A model generated the notes under the pieces. That model did no database searches. It was given only the letters and a program-made list of their open reading frames with translations, and was not told where the DNA came from. A program made the translations under genes and the position numbers. Of a stretch of 64,000 nt of DNA, positions 1-7,639 are shown one piece after another. Position 1 is the first letter of the stretch, and each line of letters starts with the position of its first letter. The DNA is from Nocardioides deserti. Its GTDB lineage: Bacteria > Actinomycetota > Actinomycetes > Propionibacteriales > Nocardioidaceae. The stretch is from positions 1 to 64,000 of the forward strand of contig NZ_JACMYC010000019.1 in the NCBI RefSeq assembly GCF_014266025.1, read 5' to 3'.

Positions 1-678
1 GCCGTCGCGCTCCGCCTGCCCGGGGCCACCCGGTCCGGCCTGGCTGCCACCGCCGAGGCCGCGCAGGCCGCGTTCGGCGCCGCGCTGGTCGCCGAGGTCG
101 AGGGCGAGCTGCTCGTGGCGACCACCGTGCGGCCGCTCGCGCTGCGGAGCCGGCTGGCCGCGTTCGCCGAGACGCTGGACGCCGACCTGGGCGCGACCGT
201 CGGCGGCGGCGTCGTACGCGTCGCCGCCGGGCCGCTCGTCGAGGACCCCGCCGGCCTCGCCCGCTCGCTGCCCGCCGCGCGGGACGCGTTGCACCTCGCC
301 GCGCGGCTGACCCCGGCGTCACGGACGGTGCTCGCCAGCGACGTCGGCGTCTACCGCCTGCTGTCGGGGATCGTGGACGACGCCGAGCTCGAGCGGTTCG
401 TGGAGGACCAGCTCGGCGCGCTGCTCGACCACGACGCGCGCCATGGCTCGGACCTGGTGCCGACGCTGGACGCCTACCTCGAGGCCGGGCTGTCGAAGAC
501 GGTCGCGGCCCAGGCGCTGGGTGTGCGCCGGCAGACGCTCTACGCACGGCTCGAGCGGGTCGCGCGGCTGCTCGGCGGGCTGGACCTGGACAACCGGCAC
601 GTCCGCACCGCCCTCGACCTCGCGCTCGTCGGCTGGCGGATGCGCTCCTCGGCCGTCACCCGGCGGGCTCGCGACTGA
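1..678 (+). CDS. PucR-family transcriptional regulator, C-terminal part (5' end outside window)
   Basis: The reading frame is open from the first base, so the N-terminus lies upstream; 225 residues are visible. The last ~60 residues (around YLEAGLSKTVAAQALGVRRQ) form the helix-turn-helix typical of the PucR C-terminal domain: a conserved 'T-AA--L-V-R-TLY-RL-R' pattern followed by the 'LGLDLDN...R...L-LAL' tail. The preceding part (SLPAARDALHLAARL...) resembles the GGDEF-like middle domain of CdaR/PucR regulators. Family members are usually activators of catabolic genes responding to a small ligand; the ligand cannot be read here. The next gene has its own promoter and operator, so this gene is probably the end of a separate unit. 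Confidence 0.75.
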   Translation, partial: AVALRLPGATRSGLAATAEAAQAAFGAALVAEVEGELLVATTVRPLALRSRLAAFAETLDADLGATVGGGVVRVAAGPLVEDPAGLARSLPAARDALHLAARLTPASRTVLASDVGVYRLLSGIVDDAELERFVEDQLGALLDHDARHGSDLVPTLDAYLEAGLSKTVAAQALGVRRQTLYARLERVARLLGGLDLDNRHVRTALDLALVGWRMRSSAVTRRARD

Positions 679-710
679 GCCCGCCGGGGCAGGGCCCGCA
701 CGTGGACGTG

Positions 711-724
711 TGGAAGCGCTTCCA
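711..724. promoter_or_regulatory. LacI-family operator upstream of the GH1 gene
   Basis: TGGAAGCGCTTCCA is a perfect 14-bp palindrome with the central CG typical of LacI/GalR-family operators; it resembles CelR/CcpA-type boxes. It ends 7 bp upstream of a -10-like TAGGGT and 20 bp before the GH1 start codon, so a bound repressor would overlap the promoter. The likely ligand-responsive repressor is the LacI-family gene immediately downstream of the glucosidase. Confidence 0.8.
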
Positions 725-731
725 TCCGGTC

Positions 732-737
732 TAGGGT
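732..737 (+). promoter_or_regulatory. -10 element of a leaderless promoter for the GH1 gene
   Basis: TAGGGT lies 7 nt before the ATG at 745, the spacing expected if transcription starts at the start codon. No Shine-Dalgarno is visible. This favours ATG 745 over the in-frame GTG at 736, which would overlap the -10. Confidence 0.6.
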
Positions 738-744
738 GGCGGCC

Positions 745-2202
745 ATGAGCACCTCCGAGATCCAGTTCCCGCCGGGCTTCCTGTGGGGCGCGGCGACCGC
801 GGCGTACCAGGTCGAGGGCGCCGCCGCCGAGGACGGGCGCACCCCGAGCATCTGGGACACCTTCGCGCGGGTGCCGGGCGCGGTCATCGGCGGCGACCAC
901 GGCGACGTGGCGTGCGACCACTATCACCGGTACGCCGCGGACGTGGCGCTCATGAAGGAGCTCAACCTCGGCGCCTACCGCTTCTCCGTCGCCTGGCCGC
1001 GGGTGCGGCCGGACGCCGGGCCGGTCAACGCCGCCGGGCTGGCGTTCTACGACCGGCTGGTCGACGAGCTGCTCGCCAACGACGTCGTCCCGTGGCTCAC
1101 GCTCTACCACTGGGACCTGCCGCAGGCGCTCGAGGACGCCGGCGGGTGGACCGACCGCGACACGGCGTACCGCTTCGTCGACTACGCGCTGAGCGTGCAC
1201 GACGCGCTCGGCGACCGGGTCGCGGCCTGGACGACGCTGAACGAGCCGTGGTGCTCGGCGTTCCTCGGCTACACCGGCGGCCAGCACGCGCCGGGGCGGC
1301 AGGAGGGCGCGAACGGCCTCGTCGCCGCCCACCACCTCATGCTCGCCCACGGCCTGGCGGTCCAGGAGCTGCGCGGTCGCGGCGTAGGGACGGACCCCGA
1401 GCGGCCCGAGGCGGGCCTCGGCATCACGCTCAACTTCACCGTCGCCGACCCGAACGACCCCGCCGACCCGGTCGACGTGGACGCCGCGCGACGGGTGGAC
1501 GGGTTGTTCAACCGGGTCTTCCTCGACCCGATCTTCCGCGGCTCCTACCCCGCGGACATCGTCGCCGACACCGAGGCGATGCCGGTGCCGGGCCGCGGCA
1601 GCTGGACCGACGCCATCCAGGACGGCGACCTGGAGATCATCTCCTCGCCGATCGACGTGCTGGGCGTCAACTACTACAACGGCAACGCGATCGCCGGCCG
1701 CCCGCACCCCGACGAGCTCAAGAGCAACGAGAACGAGACCGGCCGCACCACCAGCACCCCCTACGTCGGCTGCGACGACGTCATCTTCGTCAGCCGCGGC
1801 CTGCCGCGGACCGCGATGGACTGGGAGGTGCAGCCCGAGGGGCTGACCCGGCTGCTGGTGCGGCTCAAGGACGAGTACGCCGTGCCGCCGCTCTACATCA
1901 CCGAGAACGGCGCGGCCTACGACGACGAGATCTCTGCCGACGGCTCCGTCCACGACCCCGACCGGGTGCACTTCATCGACGCGCACCTGCGCGCCGCGCA
2001 CGACGCGATGCAGCAGGGCGTGGACCTGCGCGGGTTCTTCCAGTGGTCGCTGCTGGACAACTACGAGTGGGCGTTCGGCTACACCAAGCGCTTCGGCATC
2101 GTGCACGTCGACTACGACACCCAGGTGCGCACGCCGAAGACGTCGGCCCGGTTCTACGCCGACGTCGCCGCCACCGGCCGGCTCGGCTCGTCCGAGGGCT
2201 GA
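745..2202 (+). CDS. Glycoside hydrolase family 1 beta-glucosidase
   Basis: Hydrolyses beta-glucosides or related beta-glycosides with retention, most likely in the cytoplasm because no signal peptide is present. The 485-residue length is standard for GH1. The N-terminal signature FLWGAATAAYQVEG is followed by the acid/base motif TLNEPW (Glu167) and the nucleophile motif YITENGAAY (Glu387); the C-terminal SLLDNYEWAFGYTKRFGI is also typical. It is preceded by a LacI operator and followed after 47 bp by a LacI-family repressor gene, so expression is probably induced by a beta-linked disaccharide such as cellobiose. The exact substrate is inference. Confidence 0.93.
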   Translation: MSTSEIQFPPGFLWGAATAAYQVEGAAAEDGRTPSIWDTFARVPGAVIGGDHGDVACDHYHRYAADVALMKELNLGAYRFSVAWPRVRPDAGPVNAAGLAFYDRLVDELLANDVVPWLTLYHWDLPQALEDAGGWTDRDTAYRFVDYALSVHDALGDRVAAWTTLNEPWCSAFLGYTGGQHAPGRQEGANGLVAAHHLMLAHGLAVQELRGRGVGTDPERPEAGLGITLNFTVADPNDPADPVDVDAARRVDGLFNRVFLDPIFRGSYPADIVADTEAMPVPGRGSWTDAIQDGDLEIISSPIDVLGVNYYNGNAIAGRPHPDELKSNENETGRTTSTPYVGCDDVIFVSRGLPRTAMDWEVQPEGLTRLLVRLKDEYAVPPLYITENGAAYDDEISADGSVHDPDRVHFIDAHLRAAHDAMQQGVDLRGFFQWSLLDNYEWAFGYTKRFGIVHVDYDTQVRTPKTSARFYADVAATGRLGSSEG

Positions 2203-2236
2203 CGGCGGCCGGGGCGGGCGGCGGATCGGGCGCCGC

Positions 2237-2242
2237 TAGGTT
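2237..2242 (+). promoter_or_regulatory. -10 element of a leaderless promoter for the lacI-type gene
   Basis: TAGGTT sits 7 nt before the GTG at 2250 in the 47-bp gap after the glucosidase, with no Shine-Dalgarno. The repressor therefore has its own promoter in addition to possible read-through. Confidence 0.5.
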
Positions 2243-2249
2243 GGGCGCC

Positions 2250-3272
2250 GTGGACGCCCCGGGTACGCCGACGCTCGACGAGGTCGCCCGGCTCGCAGGG
2301 GTCTCACGGGCCACGGCGTCCCGCGCGGTCAACGGCAGCAGCCGGGTGAGCGACCGGGCGCGCGAGGCGGTCGAGGCGGCGGTGCGCAGCCTCGGGTACG
2401 TCGCGAACCCGGCCGCCCGCTCGCTCGCCACGCGGCGTACCGACTCGGTGGCGGTGGTCGTCCCCGAGCCCGACGACCGGGTCTTCTCCGACCCGTTCTT
2501 CGGCCGCACGCTGACCGCGGTCAACCGGGTGCTCGCCGAGCGCGACCTGCAGCTGGTGCTGCTGCTGGCGCGGCCGGGCGAGGAGGAGGGCCGCACGCTG
2601 CGCTACCTGCGCGGCGGGCACGTCGACGGCGCGATCGTCGTCTCCCACCACCGCAGCGACCACCTGGCCGAGCACCTGGCCGGGCTGGGCCTGCCGTGCG
2701 CGTTCGTCGGGCGGCCGATCCTCGGCGCGGACCGGGTGGCCTGGGCCGACACCGACAACGTCGCGGGCGCGCGGCTCGCGACCGAGCTGCTGCTCGAGCG
2801 GGGCTGCCGGCGGATCGGGCACGTCGCCGGGCCGGGAGACATGGCCGTCGGCCAGGACCGGCTGGCCGGGCACCTCGCGGCACTCGCGGAGGCCGGCCTG
2901 GACAGGGATCCGGGCGCCGGGCCGGTCGAGCACGGCGACTTCACCGAGGCCAGCGGCGAGGCGGCCTGCGCGCGCCTGCTCGCGGCGTACCCCGACCTCG
3001 ACGGGCTCTTCGTCGCCTCCGACCTGATGGCCCGCGGGGCGCTGCGGGCGCTCGCCGCGGCCGGGCGGTCGGTGCCGGACGACGTGGCGGTGGTCGGGTA
3101 CGACGACCTCGGCGCCGACCACTGCACGCCCCCGCTCACCACCGTCGTCAACCCGGCCGGCGACCTCGCCGAGCGCGCCACCCGCCTGCTGCTGGCCCGG
3201 CTCGACGACCCCGCCGCCGTCCCCGAGCCGGTGCTGCTGCCGCCGACGCTGGTCCGGCGCGCGTCGGCCTGA
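2250..3272 (+). CDS. LacI-family transcriptional repressor
   Basis: A 340-residue DNA-binding repressor. The N-terminal helix-turn-helix reads TLDEVARLAGVSRATASRAV followed by the hinge helix NPAARSLATRRT; the remainder is a periplasmic-binding-protein-like sugar domain (SVAVVVPEPDDRVFSDPFF..., GLFVASDLMARGALRALAAAG, DDVAVVGYDDL). It should bind the palindrome at 711-724 and be released by a sugar produced or imported for the neighbouring GH1 enzyme. The start is the GTG that places the recognition helix at the usual position and lies 7 nt after a -10-like TAGGTT. A second AAGCGCTT-centred palindrome at 3312-3323 could be another binding site. Confidence 0.9.
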   Translation: MDAPGTPTLDEVARLAGVSRATASRAVNGSSRVSDRAREAVEAAVRSLGYVANPAARSLATRRTDSVAVVVPEPDDRVFSDPFFGRTLTAVNRVLAERDLQLVLLLARPGEEEGRTLRYLRGGHVDGAIVVSHHRSDHLAEHLAGLGLPCAFVGRPILGADRVAWADTDNVAGARLATELLLERGCRRIGHVAGPGDMAVGQDRLAGHLAALAEAGLDRDPGAGPVEHGDFTEASGEAACARLLAAYPDLDGLFVASDLMARGALRALAAAGRSVPDDVAVVGYDDLGADHCTPPLTTVVNPAGDLAERATRLLLARLDDPAAVPEPVLLPPTLVRRASA

Positions 3273-3284
3273 GGCGTCGACGAT

Positions 3285-3350
3285 CGTTCAATTGCGCCGC
3301 TTTCGACCTGCGCAAGCGCTTGCACACGACCAGAACCGCACAATTGAACG
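3285..3350. promoter_or_regulatory. Nested palindromes upstream of the LLM oxidoreductase
   Basis: Outer inverted arms CGTTCAATTG (3285-3294) and CAATTGAACG (3341-3350) enclose a perfect 12-bp palindrome GCAAGCGCTTGC (3312-3323). The inner element shares the AAGCGCTT core with the operator at 711-724, suggesting a second LacI-family site. The outer arms could bind another regulator or form a hairpin after the lacI-type gene. The -10 of the next gene lies 31 bp downstream. Confidence 0.5.
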
Positions 3351-3380
3351 AATGTGCACGCCGCGGCCCCACCAGGTCGC

Positions 3381-3386
3381 TACGTT
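3381..3386 (+). promoter_or_regulatory. -10 element of a leaderless promoter for the LLM gene
   Basis: TACGTT lies 6 nt before the GTG at 3393. This supports 3393 as the start instead of the upstream in-frame GTG at 3354. Confidence 0.5.
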
Positions 3387-3392
3387 CCGCAC

Positions 3393-4409
3393 GTGCTGCT
3401 CGACGTCCAGCTCGACGCCCGCCCCGACCGCGCGGCCGAGCGCGCCCGCGAGCTGGTGGAGGCGGGGGTGTCGGGACTCTTCACGTTCGAGGGGCCGCAC
3501 GACGTGTTCCTGCCGCTGGCGGCCGCGGCGGCGAGTGGGGTCGGGACCGACCTGATGACCAACGTGGCGATCGCGATGCCGCGCAGCCCGATGCACCTCG
3601 CGCACACGGCGTGGGACCTGCAGCTGATGTCGGGCGGTCGGTTCCGGCTGGGGCTGGGGTCGCAGATCAAGCCGCACGTGGAGAACCGGTACGGCGCCAC
3701 GTGGTCGCCGCCCGCCGCCCGGATGCGCGAGATCGTGCTGGCGGTGAAGGCGATCCTGACGTCGTGGCAGGACGGCACGCGGCTGGACTTCCGCGGCGAG
3801 CACACGCGGCACACGCTGATGCCGCCGACGTTCGTGCCCGGGCCGAACCCGTTCGGTCCGCCGCCGGTGCTCCTCGGCGCGCTCGGCCCGCTGATGACCC
3901 GCACCGCGGGCGAGGTGGCCGACGGGCTGCTGGTGATGCCGTTCCACAGCCACCGGCACTTCCGCGAGCGGACGCTGCCCGCGCTCGGCACGCCCGCCTC
4001 GCCGACCTTCCGCGTCCACCCGCAGGCGATCGTCGCGATGGGCCGCACCCCCGAGGAGCAGCACGCCGCCGCCCTCGGCGTCCGCGGCCTGCTGGCCTTC
4101 TACGGCTCGACGCCGGCGTACCGCCCCGTCCTCGAGGTCGAGGGCTGGGCCGACGTCCAGCCCGAGCTCAACCGGCTCTCCAAGGTCGGCGACGTCGCCT
4201 CGATGATGGAGCTGGTCACCGACGACATGCTCCACACCCTCGCCGTCGTCGGCACGCCCGAGGAGTGCGCCGCCGAGATCCTCCGGCGGTTCGGCGACGT
4301 GGCGGACCGGGTGTGCGCCTACTTCCCGGGGTACGACGCCCCGCTCGACCAGGTCTCGGCCCTCGCCCGGGCGCTGGGCCGAGGCGGCGGAGGCGCGGCG
4401 GCGGGATAG
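3393..4409 (+). CDS. Luciferase-like (LLM class) F420-dependent oxidoreductase
   Basis: A 338-residue TIM-barrel flavin/F420-type oxidoreductase. The family hallmarks visible are the N-terminal LLDVQLDARPDRA strand, TNVAIAMPRSPMHLAHTAWDLQLMSGGRF, the glycine-rich RLGLGSQIKPHVE segment, and a C-terminal VVGTPEECAAEILRRFGDVADRV helix. Members near this subgroup are annotated as F420-dependent reductases (TIGR03617-like); the substrate cannot be read. The start was chosen because the protein family begins near LLDVQ and a -10-like hexamer lies just upstream. The stop codon is embedded in the first copy of a 23-bp direct repeat. Confidence 0.85.
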   Translation: MLLDVQLDARPDRAAERARELVEAGVSGLFTFEGPHDVFLPLAAAAASGVGTDLMTNVAIAMPRSPMHLAHTAWDLQLMSGGRFRLGLGSQIKPHVENRYGATWSPPAARMREIVLAVKAILTSWQDGTRLDFRGEHTRHTLMPPTFVPGPNPFGPPPVLLGALGPLMTRTAGEVADGLLVMPFHSHRHFRERTLPALGTPASPTFRVHPQAIVAMGRTPEEQHAAALGVRGLLAFYGSTPAYRPVLEVEGWADVQPELNRLSKVGDVASMMELVTDDMLHTLAVVGTPEECAAEILRRFGDVADRVCAYFPGYDAPLDQVSALARALGRGGGGAAAG

Positions 4410-4471
4410 TCACGGACGTTCCTGACCTCCGTCGGGATAGTCACGGACGTTCCTGGCCGTTACTACCCCGA
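4402..4471. repeat. Direct/inverted intergenic repeat (GGGATAGTCACGG / CCGTTACTACCCC)
   Basis: A 23-bp unit beginning CGGGATAGTCACGGACG occurs twice (4402-4424 and 4433-4455), followed by an inverted relative CCGTTACTACCCCG (4458-4471). The same inverted sequence recurs at 6076-6143. The copies lie in the convergent gap between the LLM gene and the rhomboid gene and can fold as alternative hairpins, so they may act as a bidirectional terminator or belong to a short dispersed repeat family. The first copy supplies the LLM stop codon. Confidence 0.65.
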
Positions 4472-4516
4472 CGCCCCGCGGGACGCCATCCGACGATCCC
4501 GCGACGGGGCGGAGAC

Positions 4517-5101
4517 CTAGAGCCGTTCCCGCCGGTCCACCCACGCCGCGGCGAGCGCGCCGCCGACCGCGCCGAAGAGGTGCCCCTGCCAGGAGACCCC
4601 CGGCTGCCCGGGCAGCACGCCGAGCAGGAGGCCGCCGTACGCCAGGAACAGCACGATCCCGAGGATGATCTCGCCCGCGCTGCGGGTGAATGCGCCGCGG
4701 ACCATGAGGTAGACCAGCCAGCCGAAGACGAGGACGCTGGCGCCGAGGTGGATCGAGTACGCCGGCGCGGTCAACCACACGCCGAGCCCGCCGACCAGCC
4801 AGATCACGGCCGTCGCGGCGAGCCCGCGACCGGTGCCGCCGACGAGCACGAGGAACCCGAGCACGAGCACCGGGACGGTGTTGCCGGACAGGTGGTCCCA
4901 GCCGCCGTGGAGCACCGGCGCCAGCGCCACGCCGACGAGCCCCTCGTCGTCACGGGGGCGGACGCCGTACGCCTCGAGGTTGCGCGACCAGACCGCGTCG
5001 AGGACCTCGACCAGCCACAGGAGCGCGACGAACCCGACGCTCAGCACCGCCGCGCGCGCCCACGTGCTGCCGACGTCCTCCTGGCTCCCTCGCGGGCTCA
5101 T
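4517..5101 (-). CDS. Rhomboid-family intramembrane serine protease
   Basis: A 194-residue membrane protein with about six hydrophobic segments. Catalytic features of rhomboids are visible: the HGGWDHLSGN motif (His65, His70, Asn74), Ser122 within HLGASVLVFG where the classical GxSG is altered to GASV, and His174 in GHLFGAVGG. It would cleave substrates within the bilayer. The start overlaps the stop of the upstream LLM gene by 4 bp (ATGA), indicating translational coupling. The non-canonical residue after the nucleophile is the one oddity; the Ser/His pair is retained, so activity is plausible. Confidence 0.85.
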   Translation of the reverse strand: MSPRGSQEDVGSTWARAAVLSVGFVALLWLVEVLDAVWSRNLEAYGVRPRDDEGLVGVALAPVLHGGWDHLSGNTVPVLVLGFLVLVGGTGRGLAATAVIWLVGGLGVWLTAPAYSIHLGASVLVFGWLVYLMVRGAFTRSAGEIILGIVLFLAYGGLLLGVLPGQPGVSWQGHLFGAVGGALAAAWVDRRERL

Positions 5102-6009
5102 CGGAGCAGCTCCGCGACGGCCTCGACCTGCGCGACGTCGGAGCCGGTCGGGATGAGGTGGATCTCGTCGCAGCCGATGTCCTCGAACCGCTGCAGGGTC
5201 TCGCGCAGCTGCGCCGCCGTCCCGGCGAACCCGGTCGTCGGCGCCATCGCGTCGACCAGGTCGGCAGGCAGCCAGCTCATGTAGTGGCGCAGGTGGCGGT
5301 GGACCTGGTCGCGCGCCCCGCCGTCAACAGCACTGCCGCCCCCGTCGTCGAGCGCGAACCAGAACGACGTCGTCAGCCGCGGTCGCTCCTTGCCCGCCTC
5401 GGCCCAGGCCTTCTCGGCGAGGTCGAAGAGACGGCGTACGCCGGCGGGGTCGACGTCGAGCGTGACGCCGGCGAGGCCGTCGGCCCAGCGGGCGGCGTGG
5501 CGGATCGTCCGCGGACCCATCGAGCCCACCAGCAGCTCCGGCCCGCCCTCCTGCAACGGCGGCGGCCCGATGCGTCGCGTCGCCCCGGCCACGAGCTCGC
5601 CGCGCCAGACGGCCTTGAGCACCTCGGCCCGCTCGGCCATCTCGCGCATGGTCTGCGTGCCGAGGTCGGCACCGACGACGCGGTAGTCCTCCTCGCGCCC
5701 GCCCACCCCGAGACCGACGCTGAGCCGGCCGCCGCAGAGCTGGTCGCCGGTGGCGAGCGACTTCGCGAGCAGGACCGGGTCGTGCAGCTGCGGGACGACG
5801 ACCGTGGTCGCGATGCGCACCCGACTGGTCCAGGCGGCGACCGCGCCGAGCAGCGTGAGCGTCTCGGGGTTGTCGAAGGCCATCCGCTCGCCGAAGCACA
5901 GCGTGCTGAACGGCCCCTCGTCGACCGCGCGCGCCCACGCCTCCAGCGTGCGCGCGCCGTCGTCCCAGAGGTCCGGCTCCATGACCGGCAACGTCATCCC
6001 CACCTGCAT
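5098..6009 (-). CDS. Luciferase-like F420-dependent oxidoreductase (second paralogue)
   Basis: A 303-residue LLM-class protein: MQVGMTLPVMEPDL at the start, GERMAFDNPETLTLLGAVAAWT, IATTVVVPQLHDPVLLAKSLATGDQLCGGRLSVGLGVGGREEDY (the typical Ser/Gly-rich coenzyme region), and a C-terminal AQLRETLQRFEDIGCDEIHLIP. It is only distantly similar to the LLM protein at 3393. ATG 6009 was chosen because the barrel begins immediately afterwards; ATG 5997 is a possible alternative. The gene is translationally coupled to the rhomboid gene downstream. Substrate unknown. Confidence 0.85.
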   Translation of the reverse strand: MQVGMTLPVMEPDLWDDGARTLEAWARAVDEGPFSTLCFGERMAFDNPETLTLLGAVAAWTSRVRIATTVVVPQLHDPVLLAKSLATGDQLCGGRLSVGLGVGGREEDYRVVGADLGTQTMREMAERAEVLKAVWRGELVAGATRRIGPPPLQEGGPELLVGSMGPRTIRHAARWADGLAGVTLDVDPAGVRRLFDLAEKAWAEAGKERPRLTTSFWFALDDGGGSAVDGGARDQVHRHLRHYMSWLPADLVDAMAPTTGFAGTAAQLRETLQRFEDIGCDEIHLIPTGSDVAQVEAVAELLR

Positions 6010-6075
6010 CCCCGGCTGCACGCGAGCAACTGTGGCAGACGCGGCGCTACCGTTCGGCCGTGCGCTCCCGGCCGC

Positions 6076-6143
6076 CGGGGTAGTAACGGTCAGAAACGTC
6101 CGCAGCGGTGCGCGTGACGGACACAAACGTCCGTTACTACCCC
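6076..6143. repeat. Inverted repeat of the TAGTAACGG family
   Basis: CGGGGTAGTAACGG at 6076-6089 and CCGTTACTACCCCG at about 6130-6143 are exact reverse complements, each next to an AAACGTCCG block. This is the same sequence family as 4402-4471. It lies in the gap between the end of the MFS gene and the start of the LLM gene, and can form a long hairpin. Confidence 0.65.
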
Positions 6144-6203
6144 GACGACGCCTCCCGACGACGCCTCCCCCGACGACGCCAACCCACCGGGACGAAGGAG
6201 CGG

Positions 6204-7544
6204 TCAGTCCCCGACGACCGCCGCGAACCGCTTGAGCTCGGGGATCAACGCGACCAGCCCGAGCAGCGGCAGGACGGCGAGGATGCCGAGCGCGCCGGGC
6301 GCCCCGATGGCGTCGCCGATGCCGCCGACGACGGCCGAGCCGACCGAGCCGCCCACGAGGAACAGGAGCGTCGCGACACCGAGCGCGACCCCGCGCACGT
6401 CGAGCTCGACCGCGTCGCCCACGGATGCGGTGAGCGCGGGCTGGCCGAGGCCGAAGGCCATCGTCACGAGCACCACCGCGACGCCGAGCACCACCGACGA
6501 GACCGCAGCGGTCCCGATCGCTGCCAGCACGAGCGCCACCGAGGCGGTCACGCCGGCGACCGCGAGCGAGGCCGGTCCGCCGATCCGGGTGAGCAGCGGC
6601 CCGGCGACCCGCGGCACGAACAGCGCGACGACCGCGCTCGGCACGAGCAGCAGGCCGACCTGCCAGGCGTCCCAGCCGTGGCCGACGAGCACGGCCGGCA
6701 CCGCGACGAGCAGCCCGAACCACGCCGCGGGCACGGCCGCCGCCGCGACCGCGCTGCGCACGACCGTGGGGTTGCGGATCACGGCGAGCGGGAGGAAGCC
6801 GTGCGGCCGGCGGCGTACGCGCAGGGCCACCAGGGGCGTGCCCAGCACCATCAGCAGGACGCCGACGAGCGCGACCACCAGGCCGGTCGACGGGGACTGC
6901 ACGAGGAGCACGAGCCCGGCGGCGGTCGCGGCGACCAGCACCGCGCCCAGCACGTCGAGGCTGGCACCGCTGCCCTCGCCGGTGAGCGCGCGCCACAGGA
7001 ACGGCACGACCAGCACGCCGAGGATCGGCAGCGCCATGACGACCCGCCACCCGAAGGCGTGCTCGACGACGCCGCCGGCCAGCGGCCCGAGGCAGGAGAC
7101 GGCGGCGGCCATGCCCGCGAGCCGGCCGAGCGCGAGGCCCTTGACCTCGCCGTCGTACCGCGCGCTCAGCGCCGCCACCCCCAGCGTCGGCACGGCGGCC
7201 GCGCCGGCGCCCTGGAAGAGGCGGCCGCCGAGGTGCACGCCGTACGTCGGCGCGAACGCCGCCACCAGCGCGCCGGCGGTCATCAGCCCGATGCCGACGA
7301 GCAGCGGCAGCTTGACCCCGACGAGGTCGGAGATCCGGCCGTAGACCGCGGTCGTCACGGCGAGCATCAGCGCGTAGAGGCTGATCGACCACGTGGCGAT
7401 CCCGACGTCCACGCCCAGGTCGCTGCCCATCAGCGGGAGCGCGACGGCCGCGGAGGAGGAGCCCATGCCGGCCAGGCCGAAGAGGAGGCCGAGCAGCAGG
7501 GACACGCGCCGGGAGTCGTCCGTGCGGGAGGGGTCGGGGGTCAC
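6204..7544 (-). CDS. MFS transporter, DHA2-type drug exporter
   Basis: About 446 residues with 14 predicted hydrophobic segments, as in the DHA2 drug:H+ antiporter family. The motif A-like loop between the second and third segments reads GRISDLVGVKLPLLVGIG, and GRLFQGAGAAAVPTL and GPLAGGVV (motif C-like) follow. The role is proton-driven efflux of an unidentified compound. The frame extends to an ATG at 7604, but a perfect 24-bp palindromic operator (7555-7578) would then lie inside the coding region; GTG 7544 places the operator in the promoter and begins directly before the first hydrophobic helix. Confidence 0.88.
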   Translation of the reverse strand: MTPDPSRTDDSRRVSLLLGLLFGLAGMGSSSAAVALPLMGSDLGVDVGIATWSISLYALMLAVTTAVYGRISDLVGVKLPLLVGIGLMTAGALVAAFAPTYGVHLGGRLFQGAGAAAVPTLGVAALSARYDGEVKGLALGRLAGMAAAVSCLGPLAGGVVEHAFGWRVVMALPILGVLVVPFLWRALTGEGSGASLDVLGAVLVAATAAGLVLLVQSPSTGLVVALVGVLLMVLGTPLVALRVRRRPHGFLPLAVIRNPTVVRSAVAAAAVPAAWFGLLVAVPAVLVGHGWDAWQVGLLLVPSAVVALFVPRVAGPLLTRIGGPASLAVAGVTASVALVLAAIGTAAVSSVVLGVAVVLVTMAFGLGQPALTASVGDAVELDVRGVALGVATLLFLVGGSVGSAVVGGIGDAIGAPGALGILAVLPLLGLVALIPELKRFAAVVGD

Positions 7545-7554
7545 GGCGCTGCTC

Positions 7555-7578
7555 AACACCGAGCGGGCGCTCGGTGTT
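7555..7578. promoter_or_regulatory. TetR-type palindromic operator at the MFS/GtrA divergent junction
   Basis: AACACCGAGCG and CGCTCGGTGTT are perfect 11-bp inverted arms around a GG centre. The length and composition fit TetR-family operators of efflux genes. It lies 11 bp upstream of the proposed MFS start and 62 bp upstream of the divergent GtrA gene. No TetR gene adjoins it; the only TetR gene in the window is at 13405. Confidence 0.75.
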
Positions 7579-7639
7579 CCCGCGAGGCGTGTCGGGTACC
7601 GCACGCGACGTGCCTGCCGCTGCTTCTTCCCCCCGCCTC

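Noticed and set aside
319..2106. 595-codon minus-strand open frame opposite the PucR-type and GH1 genes
   Set aside because: Val/Arg-rich composition without domains; typical antisense shadow of high-GC coding DNA.
5098..7392. Single long minus-strand frame of 764 codons
   Set aside because: Only the 3' third (5098-6009) is the LLM protein; the rest is the shadow of the MFS gene in another frame.
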